From Pseudomonas umsongensis (GTDB taxonomy: Bacteria > Pseudomonadota > Gammaproteobacteria > Pseudomonadales > Pseudomonadaceae), in assembly GCF_002236105.1 (NCBI RefSeq), contig NZ_NIWU01000007.1, positions 62,001 through 126,000 on the forward strand: 64,000 bases of DNA, written 5' to 3'. The notes beneath the pieces are model-generated. The model was not told the origin of the DNA, made no database searches, and was given only the letters and a program-made list of their open reading frames with translations. Of the stretch, positions 44,134-52,703 are shown in pieces (the stretch's first letter is position 1; every line of letters begins with the position of its first letter). Position numbers and translations under genes: made by a program.

Positions 44134-45273
44134 CTACAGGTAAATAATCTCGATCGTCCCCGAGCCATCGAGGTCGATGGCGCTGCTCAAATCCAGGCTG
44201 TTGGTAGGGGCGATGACGGCGTTGACGGTGAGCCGGGTGCTGAGGTTCTGGATCAGTGCCGGGCCGGAATTTGCGGGGCTGTCGGTAAAACCCAGGTAGC
44301 TGTTTTTGCCGATGGCCATCGAGGTCGGGCCGGCCGTGCTCCATGCCATGCCGCCATTGGCGGAACCGGTTAGAAAGAGGCTGGCGAACGGGTCGGCGCT
44401 GGCGTCGACCGGGTCGAAGTTCAGCGAAAACGAACCGATCTTGCCGTTGCGGCTATCCGTCCCCAGGCCGTAGTCCGTTTCGTTGTTGGCTATCGCCGTA
44501 CCCAAGCGGTTGTCATGCATGAGCATGGCGAACGTAGTCGGTGCATCGCAGCGCACGTTCAACGTCAGGGATCGCGCAGGCAGACGCGTGCTTTGGGTCG
44601 CGTTCAGGTCGTTTACCGACAGCGTGCCAAAGTCGACCAGCCCACCGTTGGATAGCGCCGGTTCGCAGGCCGCCGGTGCGAATCGGGCGCGCAAGGTCGC
44701 CTGTTGGCGACGTCCGATGCTAGTCGCGTCGAACTCCCCCGTGGTTTCCCAGGTGACTGCATCACGCACCTGTTGACCTTGCTCTTGTACCCAGGCAGTC
44801 AGCTCGAGCTGCGCCGTGAAATGGCGGCCCTGCGCCGGCACACCTGCCTGTACCGGAACGATCCCGTGCGCCGGCCGCCAGATCAGGTTCGATGCCGTCA
44901 TCACGGGCGCCTGACCGACACCGGCAATCAAGCCGATCTCGACTGACCGACCATCAAGCGCTGCGTCGCGAACACTGATCTGGTAGCTGCCGCGTTCGGC
45001 AAAGCGAAAGCGTTCGGCCGTTGCCGCCATGGCCCGGTAAAACACGCTCATGTCGACCGGTTGCGAACAGCTCAGGCTCAGGCCCAGGCGACGCTCACCC
45101 AAGGATCGCTCAGGACTGGCATCGGGGCGTATCGCCCGATTCATCAGACCGTAATCAAGCAGCGGTTGACTCAGGTTGAACTGACAGTCATCAGTGGATG
45201 CCCGGGCGACCGGCATGAGCCCGCTCAGTACCGCAAAGACGAGGCCCGGCAGCCAATAGCGCAACAGGTTCAT
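44134..45273 (-). CDS. Two-domain DUF1120 protein, likely tip adhesin
   Basis: 379 residues, about twice the length of the pilins. Signal peptide MNLLRYWLPGLVFAVLSGLM... to about 27. The N-terminal domain (about 30-205) has its own CQFN and LSCSQ cysteine pair and no close likeness to the pilins. The C-terminal domain (about 215-379) repeats the pilin blocks ACEPALSNGGLVDFGTLSV, NVRCDAPTTF and the end strand SLDLSSAIDLDGSGTIEIIY. A receptor-binding plus pilin domain is the plan of chaperone-usher tip adhesins. Starts 10 bp after the usher stop, with GAGG upstream. Confidence 0.75.
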   Translation of the reverse strand: MNLLRYWLPGLVFAVLSGLMPVARASTDDCQFNLSQPLLDYGLMNRAIRPDASPERSLGERRLGLSLSCSQPVDMSVFYRAMAATAERFRFAERGSYQISVRDAALDGRSVEIGLIAGVGQAPVMTASNLIWRPAHGIVPVQAGVPAQGRHFTAQLELTAWVQEQGQQVRDAVTWETTGEFDATSIGRRQQATLRARFAPAACEPALSNGGLVDFGTLSVNDLNATQSTRLPARSLTLNVRCDAPTTFAMLMHDNRLGTAIANNETDYGLGTDSRNGKIGSFSLNFDPVDASADPFASLFLTGSANGGMAWSTAGPTSMAIGKNSYLGFTDSPANSGPALIQNLSTRLTVNAVIAPTNSLDLSSAIDLDGSGTIEIIYL

Positions 45274-45283
45274 ATCATCATCC

Positions 45284-47767
45284 TCAAAGAGCCCCGCACT
45301 GGGCGGGTGCTGTTTCGTAATAGGCGCTGGGATCGGCGTCCTCCGGCAGTGTGAAACGCAGTTCACAACGTTCCATCCCCGGCGCGCTGATCCACAGCGC
45401 ACGGGTGTCGAGGACGTTGGGCAGGAACACCAGGCCGCCGTCCTGCACCAGGGTGACGAACTCACCCTCCCCGGTATTCACAGCCGCGCCACGGGGTAGC
45501 GGCTCCCCGTTGTTGTTAGTCACTTTGAGCAAGACGCGTCGTGTCAGGCTGACGCCGAACTCGACGCTGTCGACGGCACCGCGGCCGGCCGAAATCACCG
45601 CCAGCCCGTTGTTGATGTCGGCGTTGCGCGGCAGGGTTCTGGTGTCCACTTCCACCGCGCTGCGACCGTAGGCCACCACTTGCGGGACCACCGCCCGGCC
45701 TTGCCAGTCGGTCCAGACCGGGCCGCTGGGCGTCGTCACTTTGATCGCACCCATATCGCCCACCGAAAGCAGCGCGAAGGTGTCGCTCACCTGATAGGGC
45801 GACAGCGTCACGCCACCGCCGTGCAGCACGGCCCCGCCCCGGGCACCAATCTGATAACTGTCACGCTCGGCATCGGTACGTGTGTAGTTCAGGTCCAGTT
45901 GGGTGTAGCGCGGCAGCAAGGAAACCCCCGCGCTCGATTGCACCTGCCGGTCTCGTGTGTCGTGCTCGACGCCGACCCGATACGCCAGTTGATCGTTGAT
46001 CTGTTCACTCACGCCCACGCCGCTGCGGTACTCGCCGCCCGTGCTGCGCGCCCAGGTGCGTGCCCGGCGGTTCTGGCCCAGCGGGATGCTCAGGTTCACA
46101 TATACGCTGTCGTCGCTGCGGTTGGCGCCACTGACTTGCCACTCAGCCGTAGCCGAGATCGATACACCGCCGATGTTGGTCCCCCAGGAGGCGAGCGCGC
46201 GGCTGCTGCTGTCACCGTCGAACGTGCCAGAACGACTGAAGCCGGCACTGAATGCGCCGAGCCAGGGATGGGACCAGGACAGTGCAGCGCTTTGCTGGTC
46301 GCGGTAACGGGAATTGCGCTGGTCACTGGTGCTATCGAACACTGCGTCTTCCAGTTCCCGGTAACCCGGGGTCCGGTAAGAACCGCCGGCATTGAGTGAC
46401 CACTGCGCGCTCAAAAGGTGCGAGGCGCTCAGGTCGATCTGAAGCCCTTTACCGGGTTGTTGGCCGCTGGCGCTGGCACCTGTCAACGTGGCTTGAATCT
46501 GGGTGACAGGTGAGGGTAACAGCGCGATGCCGGCACCCGCCGCGCGGTACTCGTCGGCGCCGGTAATGCCGACGCTCAGCAGGGCTTGTGCGCCGAGTGC
46601 ACCGCTCCAGCCGCTACTGATCACCCAGGGATCGCCACCTTCTTCGTCGCCGGTATTGCGCACCCTGCCAGCCGCCAGCGAGTAACCCGGAGCCGGTAAA
46701 CCGATGCCGAGCATCGCGGCAGGAACGGTGAAGCGGCGCTCGCTGCCATCAGCCTCCTTGACCGTGACTTCCACATCGGAGCGGCTGTTGAGGCGACGTA
46801 CATTGGTCAACGCAAACGGTCCGGCGGGCACCACCGTGGAGTGGATCAACGCGCCGTTCTGGCGGATTTCGACCTGCGCCTGACTGTTGGCAATGCCTTC
46901 GATGACCGCGCTTTGTCCTTCGACCTGCAGTGCCTGTTCGTTCAGTACTTGCACGCCGGTGATCTGCGCACCGGCCAGCACCGGGTTGTAGAGATTGATC
47001 TGGCCCGCCTGCAGCACCGCTTCCTGGCTGGCGAATGTGCGCTGGGCGTACGCCGCAATGTGCGTCGTGCGGGAGATATCGTCCTGCCAGGTCTGAATCT
47101 GTCGGCTGCGCACGATCCAGTCACCGGCATTGAAACCCAGCTCGGTGCTGGCCGAGGCGTAGCGGCTCGAATCATCGCCGTATCGGCTGTGCAGACCGGT
47201 TACGTCGTAATTGAGCAGACCGGCGATGCCGCCGGTTTGATAGCCGGACACATCTCGAAGAACCGGGCGCAGTGCGTCGCCGGGCACGATCAATGACAGG
47301 GCAAGATTGGCCGGGTCCTGATCGACGACGGTTTGCGGCCAGGTGCCGAGCACATCGTGACACGGGGTGTCGTTTGCAGGTTGTGCGTCCACCAACTGTT
47401 CAGGCACACCCAGGTTCGCCGCGTCGAGCAAGTCGCGATCAAAGCACAACGTCCCGTCGCGATTGAACCGGACGTCGACCCGACCCTGACGCTGGCCATT
47501 GACCGACAACGTGACCGGATGCCGCCCTGCGGGGAAGCTCGGTGCCGCCAGCAACAGCGTCGCCAGCGCCGGATCGATACCGCGTTGCTGCAGGGTGTTT
47601 TTATCGAACGATGCCGGCGACGGCACGTCGGCTCGAGCATCGAGCGCCATCAGCACAATAGCTAGCAGCAACAATGCTTTCATCCACAGCCGGCAGGCGT
47701 GAGGATGAGCAATCAACCGAATCGCGGGCATGGCTTCGCCGTCACGGTAAATCATCACTGTGTTCAT
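45284..47767 (-). CDS. Fimbrial outer-membrane usher
   Basis: 827 residues. A hydrophobic leader appears near residues 30-45 (MKALLLLAIVLMALDARA), then an N-terminal usher domain with FNRDGTLCFDRDLL, a long TonB-independent beta-barrel with alternating hydrophobic strands, a plug region (VEIRQNGALIHSTVVPAGPF then ALTNV near 310) and C-terminal domains. It threads subunits delivered by the chaperone across the outer membrane. The start is uncertain: the leader begins at the internal ATG 47683, but the ORF is open to ATG 47767, and the intervening 28 residues may be extra. Confidence 0.86.
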   Translation of the reverse strand: MNTVMIYRDGEAMPAIRLIAHPHACRLWMKALLLLAIVLMALDARADVPSPASFDKNTLQQRGIDPALATLLLAAPSFPAGRHPVTLSVNGQRQGRVDVRFNRDGTLCFDRDLLDAANLGVPEQLVDAQPANDTPCHDVLGTWPQTVVDQDPANLALSLIVPGDALRPVLRDVSGYQTGGIAGLLNYDVTGLHSRYGDDSSRYASASTELGFNAGDWIVRSRQIQTWQDDISRTTHIAAYAQRTFASQEAVLQAGQINLYNPVLAGAQITGVQVLNEQALQVEGQSAVIEGIANSQAQVEIRQNGALIHSTVVPAGPFALTNVRRLNSRSDVEVTVKEADGSERRFTVPAAMLGIGLPAPGYSLAAGRVRNTGDEEGGDPWVISSGWSGALGAQALLSVGITGADEYRAAGAGIALLPSPVTQIQATLTGASASGQQPGKGLQIDLSASHLLSAQWSLNAGGSYRTPGYRELEDAVFDSTSDQRNSRYRDQQSAALSWSHPWLGAFSAGFSRSGTFDGDSSSRALASWGTNIGGVSISATAEWQVSGANRSDDSVYVNLSIPLGQNRRARTWARSTGGEYRSGVGVSEQINDQLAYRVGVEHDTRDRQVQSSAGVSLLPRYTQLDLNYTRTDAERDSYQIGARGGAVLHGGGVTLSPYQVSDTFALLSVGDMGAIKVTTPSGPVWTDWQGRAVVPQVVAYGRSAVEVDTRTLPRNADINNGLAVISAGRGAVDSVEFGVSLTRRVLLKVTNNNGEPLPRGAAVNTGEGEFVTLVQDGGLVFLPNVLDTRALWISAPGMERCELRFTLPEDADPSAYYETAPAQCGAL

Positions 47768-47901
47768 GGGTTTCACTTGGTTTATGCGCGCGTGCCGGCC
47801 GATTGCACTGTGGCCTCAGTCACGCTCGTGGCGGTTGATTCCACTTCACTGAAAACAAGGCGCTCACCGTTCCTTTGTGGCGTCGTGGGTCGCTGCAATC
47901 G

Positions 47902-48618
47902 TCAGGAGCTGATCGGCGCGTCGTAGAGCGGTACCGCAAAACCGTAGACGGTGGCCGGTTGAAAGCGCACATGCGTGGCAGCCCCGGCTGGTGCCGAAAC
48001 ACTGATGTGCTCACCGGGCAACACGTAGGTCTTGGGCAACATCGCACTGCCCGCCGAAGGCAACAGATGTACCTGCTGGCCTAGACGGACCACGTAGGGA
48101 GTGTCATTGCGCACGGTCAGTTGATCGCCATTTAGTGACCATTGCAGATCAGTCCATGGGGTGCGATTAGGCGCCAGGCCCTTAGGGTGCAGAATCACCG
48201 GCAGGTTCTGGCGCACCGTCACCCCTACACGGGCCTGTCCAGCTTCGGCGGCGGGTTTGCCTTGCGGTATGCCTTCAAAGATCACCCGCTTCAAACGCTG
48301 GGTGAGCAAGGGTTTTTCCGATTGCAGAATAAAGCGCACCAACTGGGTTTTCGACGCTTCAACCCGGGCCAGCGGTGGTGTCACAAACACCAGCGATTCA
48401 GGGTCTTCGGCAATGTTTTCGAGAGTGACGTGCATTAACGCCAGAGTGGTATCAGTGTTGGTCACTGTAACGGACGCCTCGCCATCGGCCTCATTGATGA
48501 TGACCACGGAAGTGTTCGGGACCATCCCGTCAGCTTGGGCGTAAACGGTCATCAAGAGCGGGAATAAGCCAGCGCCGGCGTGGATCAGAGGGCGCACGAA
48601 AGCAGAAAACATCGTCAT
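47902..48618 (-). CDS. Periplasmic fimbrial chaperone
   Basis: 238 residues. Signal peptide from MTMFSAFVRPLIHAGAGLFP. PapD-like immunoglobulin fold: TSVVIINEADGEASVTVTNT (about 35-54), VTPPLARVEASKTQLVRFI near 86 with the Arg/Lys anchors usual for donor-strand binding, and a second domain with VYGFAVPLYD at the C-terminus. Delivers DUF1120 subunits to the usher. 94 bp after the first pilin gene and 134 bp before the usher. Confidence 0.87.
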   Translation of the reverse strand: MTMFSAFVRPLIHAGAGLFPLLMTVYAQADGMVPNTSVVIINEADGEASVTVTNTDTTLALMHVTLENIAEDPESLVFVTPPLARVEASKTQLVRFILQSEKPLLTQRLKRVIFEGIPQGKPAAEAGQARVGVTVRQNLPVILHPKGLAPNRTPWTDLQWSLNGDQLTVRNDTPYVVRLGQQVHLLPSAGSAMLPKTYVLPGEHISVSAPAGAATHVRFQPATVYGFAVPLYDAPISS

Positions 48619-48712
48619 GACGTGTCTCGTTGAATGATCAAAAAAGGGTGCTGGCGTGACACCGGTTCCCGGTGTCAGCGCTCCAGGCTGATATTGCGCA
48701 GCACGCGGTCTG

Positions 48713-49333
48713 TCAGTAGTCCAGTTGCACGGTGATATGGCCGTCGATGGGGATTTCATCGGTCAGAGTCAGGTCGCTGGCAGGCACGATAATGGTGAAT
48801 GCCGTCAGCCTTGCATGCAGGTCTTTTATGGCGATCGGTGTGTCAGGGGCATTCATCGCCGCAAACGAAGTCTTGCCGGCATGTCCCAGGTAGGGCGACG
48901 CTCGCCAACTGACACCATCGTCCCGGGACGAGATGGTTTTTACCGCGGCTTTGTCGGCAATCGCGTCAAACAGACCGAGGGCTACACTGCCCAGTTTCTC
49001 GTCATCATTAACGATCCCCAGCCCGTGCTGGCTAGGGCTGATGGCGGAAGATCCGCTGCGGTTATCCACCGTGGTCAGGGTAAACAGGGTGGCCGCCTCG
49101 CAGTTCACGTCGAGGTAGAGCGTGCCGTTTTCCAACCGGGTGGGCTGGTCCGGATGCAGGTCCTTCATCCCCACCCTGCCGTGCTCGACGATACCGCCGC
49201 TCGAGAGACTGGGCTTACAGGCACTGGGAGTGATCATGCCGGTGACACTCAAGTCGGTGTTGGAACTGGCCAAAGCGGACGGAGCGCCTGTCAGCAGCAA
49301 GACTGCGGCCAGCAACGATAAAGGTGTGTTCAT
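48713..49333 (-). CDS. DUF1120-type fimbrial subunit (first gene)
   Basis: 206 residues. Signal peptide MNTPLSLLAAVLLLTGAPSALA (cut near 22). Mature N-terminus SNTDLSVTGMITPSACKPSLS and C-terminal strand DLTLTDEIPIDGHITVQLDY parallel the distal subunit at 43427. Being promoter-proximal, it is the best candidate for the major pilin. Shine-Dalgarno GAAGGA precedes the ATG. Operon order: pilin, chaperone, usher, two-domain subunit, pilin. Confidence 0.8.
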   Translation of the reverse strand: MNTPLSLLAAVLLLTGAPSALASSNTDLSVTGMITPSACKPSLSSGGIVEHGRVGMKDLHPDQPTRLENGTLYLDVNCEAATLFTLTTVDNRSGSSAISPSQHGLGIVNDDEKLGSVALGLFDAIADKAAVKTISSRDDGVSWRASPYLGHAGKTSFAAMNAPDTPIAIKDLHARLTAFTIIVPASDLTLTDEIPIDGHITVQLDY

Positions 49334-49685
49334 GCGTTGGCTCTTCCTTGAAGGAGGTTGTCAGTCATTACCCTGGGTGGACAGGAGGCAATCTATAGGC
49401 CGGGGTAGACGGAAGGAATGCAACTAATACGAAAACGCGGCGTCCGGAGCACGAAGGATGACGACGGACTACAACTCGTCATGGTTCGCTGTATTGTCTG
49501 TAGTCTTTTGGCGTGGGTGACGTAGCTTAAAAAAGTAGGGGGCGTCTGTTTGTTTTGTAAGAGAAAGGACAAAACCCCGAAGGCATTGAGTGTCGCTATT
49601 TTACTGATGAGATTGGTTGTTGTAGTGGCCAGTGGACAGCGCTATTTTTCGCGCATTCCAGTCACCTCACAGGAAAACTACGACC
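49334..49685. other. 352-bp divergent intergenic region
   Basis: Between the fimbrial operon and the NarL-type regulator. AT-rich for this genome, especially 49480-49640. It must contain both promoters and perhaps the regulator's sites; no palindrome stood out. No gene seen. Confidence 0.45.
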
Positions 49686-50318
49686 ATGCGCGTCATCATC
49701 GCTGACGACCATCCCGTCGTTCGTATCGGCTTGCGGATGCTCATCGATTCAAGCACAACCTGCGTGGTTGTCGGTGAAGCCGACGGCCCCGACAGCCTGC
49801 TGAGTCTTCTTTCCACACTTCCTTGTGATCTGCTGATCACAGACTTCTGCATGCCGGGCGACGGGCAGGCCGATGGCCTGAAGATGCTGAGCAGGGTGCG
49901 CCGGCACTACCCGGCGCTGCCGATCATTCTGGTCACCATGTTTGCCAACGTCGCGACACTGAGGTCGGCCTTCGCTGAAGGTGTGACGGCCATCGTTGCT
50001 AAAGGCGCGTCGGCAACGGAGCTGCCCGACGCGATCAAATCGGTGAGTCAGGGACGGCGGTTTATCAGCGAGTCCCTGCGCGCCGAACTGACCGAGGCCG
50101 GCACTGGGGACTCGTCCCCGTTACCGTCACTGTCGGCCAAAGAACATGAAGTGGTGAGAATGCTCGCCAGCGGCATGACCGTCAGCGAGATTGCTTGTTA
50201 CTTCAAACGCAGCGTGTCGACGATCAGTAAACAGAAAAGCATGGCCATGCAGAGGCTGGGCATTTCCACGGACGTGGATCTGTTTGCTTATGCCCGTGAC
50301 AGTGGCATGGTGCATTAG
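49686..50318 (+). CDS. NarL/FixJ-family response regulator (FimZ-like)
   Basis: 210 residues. Receiver domain 1-120 with DD at 7-8, phospho-acceptor Asp53 (LLITDFCMPG) and Lys in AIVAKGAS. C-terminal LuxR-type HTH (about 145-205): LSAKEHEVVRMLASGMTVSE. The extra loop GDGQADG after the Asp is like FimZ/BvgA regulators. No sensor kinase is nearby. Start 49686 was chosen over 49632 because the compact receiver begins MRVIIADDHPVV. It is divergent from the fimbrial operon, so control of that operon is likely. Confidence 0.85.
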   Translation: MRVIIADDHPVVRIGLRMLIDSSTTCVVVGEADGPDSLLSLLSTLPCDLLITDFCMPGDGQADGLKMLSRVRRHYPALPIILVTMFANVATLRSAFAEGVTAIVAKGASATELPDAIKSVSQGRRFISESLRAELTEAGTGDSSPLPSLSAKEHEVVRMLASGMTVSEIACYFKRSVSTISKQKSMAMQRLGISTDVDLFAYARDSGMVH

Positions 50319-50413
50319 CGTGCCAGAGGGTATTCCCACCACGAATGTCGATAGTGTTCTGCGGCTTTGCAGACTATCTTGCTGGCCATCCTTTATTCGT
50401 ACGGAGCCTGACC

Positions 50414-50884
50414 ATGAGTGATGCCCATCGCGCATTGATCACCCAGTTCTACCAAGCCTTCCAGCGGCTGGACGCCGAGGCCATGAGCGCCTGCTATACC
50501 GATGACGTGGTGTTCAGTGATCCGGCGTTCGGCGAGCTTCGCGGGCGCGATGCTGGCGACATGTGGCGCATGCTCACGACCCGGGCCAGGGATTTCTCCC
50601 TGACCTTCGATAGCGTTCACGCCGATGAGCACACGGGCACCGCGCATTGGGTCGCGACGTACCTGTTCAGCCAGACCGGCAACACCGTGGTCAACGACAT
50701 CCAGGCACGATTCGTCTTCCGTGACGGCAAGATCTGCGAACACCACGACCGTTTCGATCTGTGGGCCTGGTCCCGCCAGGCATTGGGTTTCAAAGGCCTG
50801 ATCCTGGGCTGGACGCCATTGGTAGGGAACGCCGTTCGGGCACAGGCCCTGAAGGGGCTGAAGGCATGGCAGGCCAGTCGCTGA
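50414..50884 (+). CDS. NTF2-like (SnoaL-type) protein
   Basis: 156 residues with the NTF2-like cone fold pattern: ALITQFYQAFQRLDAEAMSACYTDDVVFSDPAFGELRG, split over helix and strands, then HWVATYLFS and GKICEHHDRFDLW. Role unknown; such proteins include small hydrolases and isomerases. ACGGAG Shine-Dalgarno supports 50414. The next gene starts 40 bp later on the same strand. Confidence 0.8.
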   Translation: MSDAHRALITQFYQAFQRLDAEAMSACYTDDVVFSDPAFGELRGRDAGDMWRMLTTRARDFSLTFDSVHADEHTGTAHWVATYLFSQTGNTVVNDIQARFVFRDGKICEHHDRFDLWAWSRQALGFKGLILGWTPLVGNAVRAQALKGLKAWQASR

Positions 50885-50924
50885 TAAGATCGCGGCTTGT
50901 TTCCTTTCAAGTTTTGATTGTGCC

Positions 50925-51236
50925 GTGACCACCCTCAGCGAAAATTCTCTCGACGCCAATGCACCGGTGAGTAAACCCTGGTTCGTCTACCTCGTGCGCG
51001 CGGCCAATGGCGCGCTCTACTGCGGGATCAGCGACGATCCGGTACGCCGCTTTGCCACTCACCAGAGCGGCAAGGGCGCGCGCTTCTTTCTTTCCAGCCC
51101 GGCCGTGGCGCTGGTCTATACCGAACTCTGCCGCGATAAAAGCGAAGCGCTGCGCCAGGAACGGCTGATCAAGAAACTCAGGAAAAGCGCCAAGGAATGC
51201 CTGGTGGCGAGCTTTGCTGCCGGCTTATCAATCTGA
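50925..51236 (+). CDS. GIY-YIG nuclease family protein (YhbQ-type)
   Basis: 103 residues from a GTG start at 50925. GIY-YIG core: WFVYLVRAANGALYCGIS (about 19-36), conserved Arg (RRFATHQ) and Glu (RQERLIKKL). This is the small UPF0213/YhbQ group of putative structure-specific nucleases. Context gives no further clue. Confidence 0.82.
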   Translation: MTTLSENSLDANAPVSKPWFVYLVRAANGALYCGISDDPVRRFATHQSGKGARFFLSSPAVALVYTELCRDKSEALRQERLIKKLRKSAKECLVASFAAGLSI

Positions 51237-51324
51237 CTGATAAGTTCCCATCAGGCATATCGGTGTGATGCTTATGGATTGCGCGCTAAGCTGCGGATTC
51301 CTTACCCGTGCGGCGGAGCCGAGC

Positions 51325-52260
51325 ATGTCCGAGTTGATTCTTCATCATTACCCGACTTCCCCTTTTTCTGAAAAGGCCCGCTTGCTGCTGGGCTTCAAGG
51401 GGCTGTCCTGGCGCTCGGTGAACATTTCGCCGGTGATGCCAAAGCCTGACCTGACGGCCCTGACCGGAGGCTATCGCAAAACTCCAGTGTTGCAGGTTGG
51501 CGCCGATATTTATTGCGACACTTCGTTGATTGCCCGCCGCCTGGAACAGGAAAAGGCCTTGCCGGCGTTCTTCCCCGAAGGCCAGGAAATGATCGCGGCC
51601 TCCTTCGCCGCGTGGGCCGATTCGGTGGTGTTCCAGCATGCAGTCAGCCTGGTGTTTCAGCCGGAATCGGTAGCTGTGCGCTTTGGCAATATGCCGCCGG
51701 AAGCGATCAAGGCATTCATCGCCGACCGCGCCGCGTTGTTCAGCGGTGGCAGTGCTACACGCTTGTCTGCCGAGCAGGCCAAACACCAATGGCCGACGAT
51801 CATGGCGCGCCTGGAGCAGCAGCTGCAGCGCGAGGAGGGCGATTATCTGTTTGGCGAGCCCTCGATTGCCGACTTCGCAATGGCTCATCCGCTGTGGTTC
51901 CTCAAGGCAACCGCCGTGACCTCACCGTGTGTGGATAGCTATCCGGCGGTGTCGGCCTGGTTGGCGCGGGTACTGGGATTCGGTCACGGTGCGCCGAGCG
52001 AGATGACGTCTGAAGAGGCCCTGGAGGTGGCGCGCAATGCCACGCCGGCGGATCTGCCGGACGAGCAGTTTGCCGATCCGAACGGGTTCCAGGCCGGTCA
52101 GCAAGTGGTGATTGCCGCGACTGACTATGGCGTTGATCCGGTAGCGGGGGAGCTGCTGTTCGCCGGTCGCGAGGAATTGATCCTGCGTCGTAAAGATGAG
52201 CGCGGCGGTTGGGTGCATGTGCATTTTCCGCGGTTCGGGTTTCGCATCGGGGCCTGCTAA
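51325..52260 (+). CDS. Glutathione S-transferase family protein
   Basis: 311 residues. N-terminal thioredoxin-like GST domain (1-80): LILHHYPTSPFSEKARLLLG, then KTPVLQ and DTSLIARRLE (glutathione gamma-glutamyl site). Helical domain about 90-205 with SIADFAMAHPLW. A C-terminal extension of about 100 residues (VAGELLFAGREELILRRKDE) is longer than classical GSTs. Start 51325 (MSELILHH) follows CGGAG. Substrate unknown. A REP pair follows. Confidence 0.82.
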   Translation: MSELILHHYPTSPFSEKARLLLGFKGLSWRSVNISPVMPKPDLTALTGGYRKTPVLQVGADIYCDTSLIARRLEQEKALPAFFPEGQEMIAASFAAWADSVVFQHAVSLVFQPESVAVRFGNMPPEAIKAFIADRAALFSGGSATRLSAEQAKHQWPTIMARLEQQLQREEGDYLFGEPSIADFAMAHPLWFLKATAVTSPCVDSYPAVSAWLARVLGFGHGAPSEMTSEEALEVARNATPADLPDEQFADPNGFQAGQQVVIAATDYGVDPVAGELLFAGREELILRRKDERGGWVHVHFPRFGFRIGAC

Positions 52261-52265
52261 AAGCG

Positions 52266-52342
52266 AAAGATCGCAGCCTGCGGCAGCTCCTACAGGGGAT
52301 CGATGTACACCCTGTAGGAGCTGCCGCAGGCTGCGATCTTTT
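52266..52342. repeat. REP family A inverted pair
   Basis: GATCGCAGCCTGCGGCAGCT...TACAGG and inverted CCTGTAGGAGCTGCCGCAGG...GCGATC. Sits between convergent gst-like and glutaredoxin genes. Confidence 0.92.
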
Positions 52343-52352
52343 GATCTTTAAA

Positions 52353-52703
52353 TCATTTCAACGCCGCAAGAATCGCATCCGGGTCATACCCGCGAATCAA
52401 CGTCCCGTTGACATCGATGATCGGAATCCCGCCGCCGCCCAGCGCCTGGTAAGCCTTGCGCGCTTCGTCATCCTTCTCGATATCGAATTCCTTGTAGGGA
52501 ATGCCTTTCTGATCGAGAAAACGCCGGGTCAGCTTGCAGTAGCCGCACCACTCGGTGGCGTAAAGCACGACGTTGGCCTTGGCCTGGGTCTGCTCGGGCA
52601 CTACTTGCGACGGGTTGAACACCCGCTCGATCTTGCCCCAATGCTGATAGACCACGACCACCAGCAGGATCAACAGGCATTTCTTCAATACGCTACCGAG
52701 CAT
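52353..52703 (-). CDS. Membrane-anchored glutaredoxin-family protein
   Basis: 116 residues. One N-terminal helix (LKKCLLILLVVVVYQHWG, about 6-23) is followed by a glutaredoxin fold with redox motif WCGYC (about 52) and the cis-Pro segment GIPIIDVNG. It overlaps yejK by one base (TGATG), so the two are co-translated. Likely a membrane-tethered thiol-disulfide protein; its partner is unknown. Whether the domain faces the cytoplasm is not decided by sequence. Confidence 0.82.
   Translation of the reverse strand: MLGSVLKKCLLILLVVVVYQHWGKIERVFNPSQVVPEQTQAKANVVLYATEWCGYCKLTRRFLDQKGIPYKEFDIEKDDEARKAYQALGGGGIPIIDVNGTLIRGYDPDAILAALK

Noticed and set aside
43427..49333. Operon as CS1/alternate chaperone-usher or type IV pili
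   Set aside because: Usher and PapD-like chaperone signatures are classical; no prepilin peptidase site or PilB/PilT ATPase is present.
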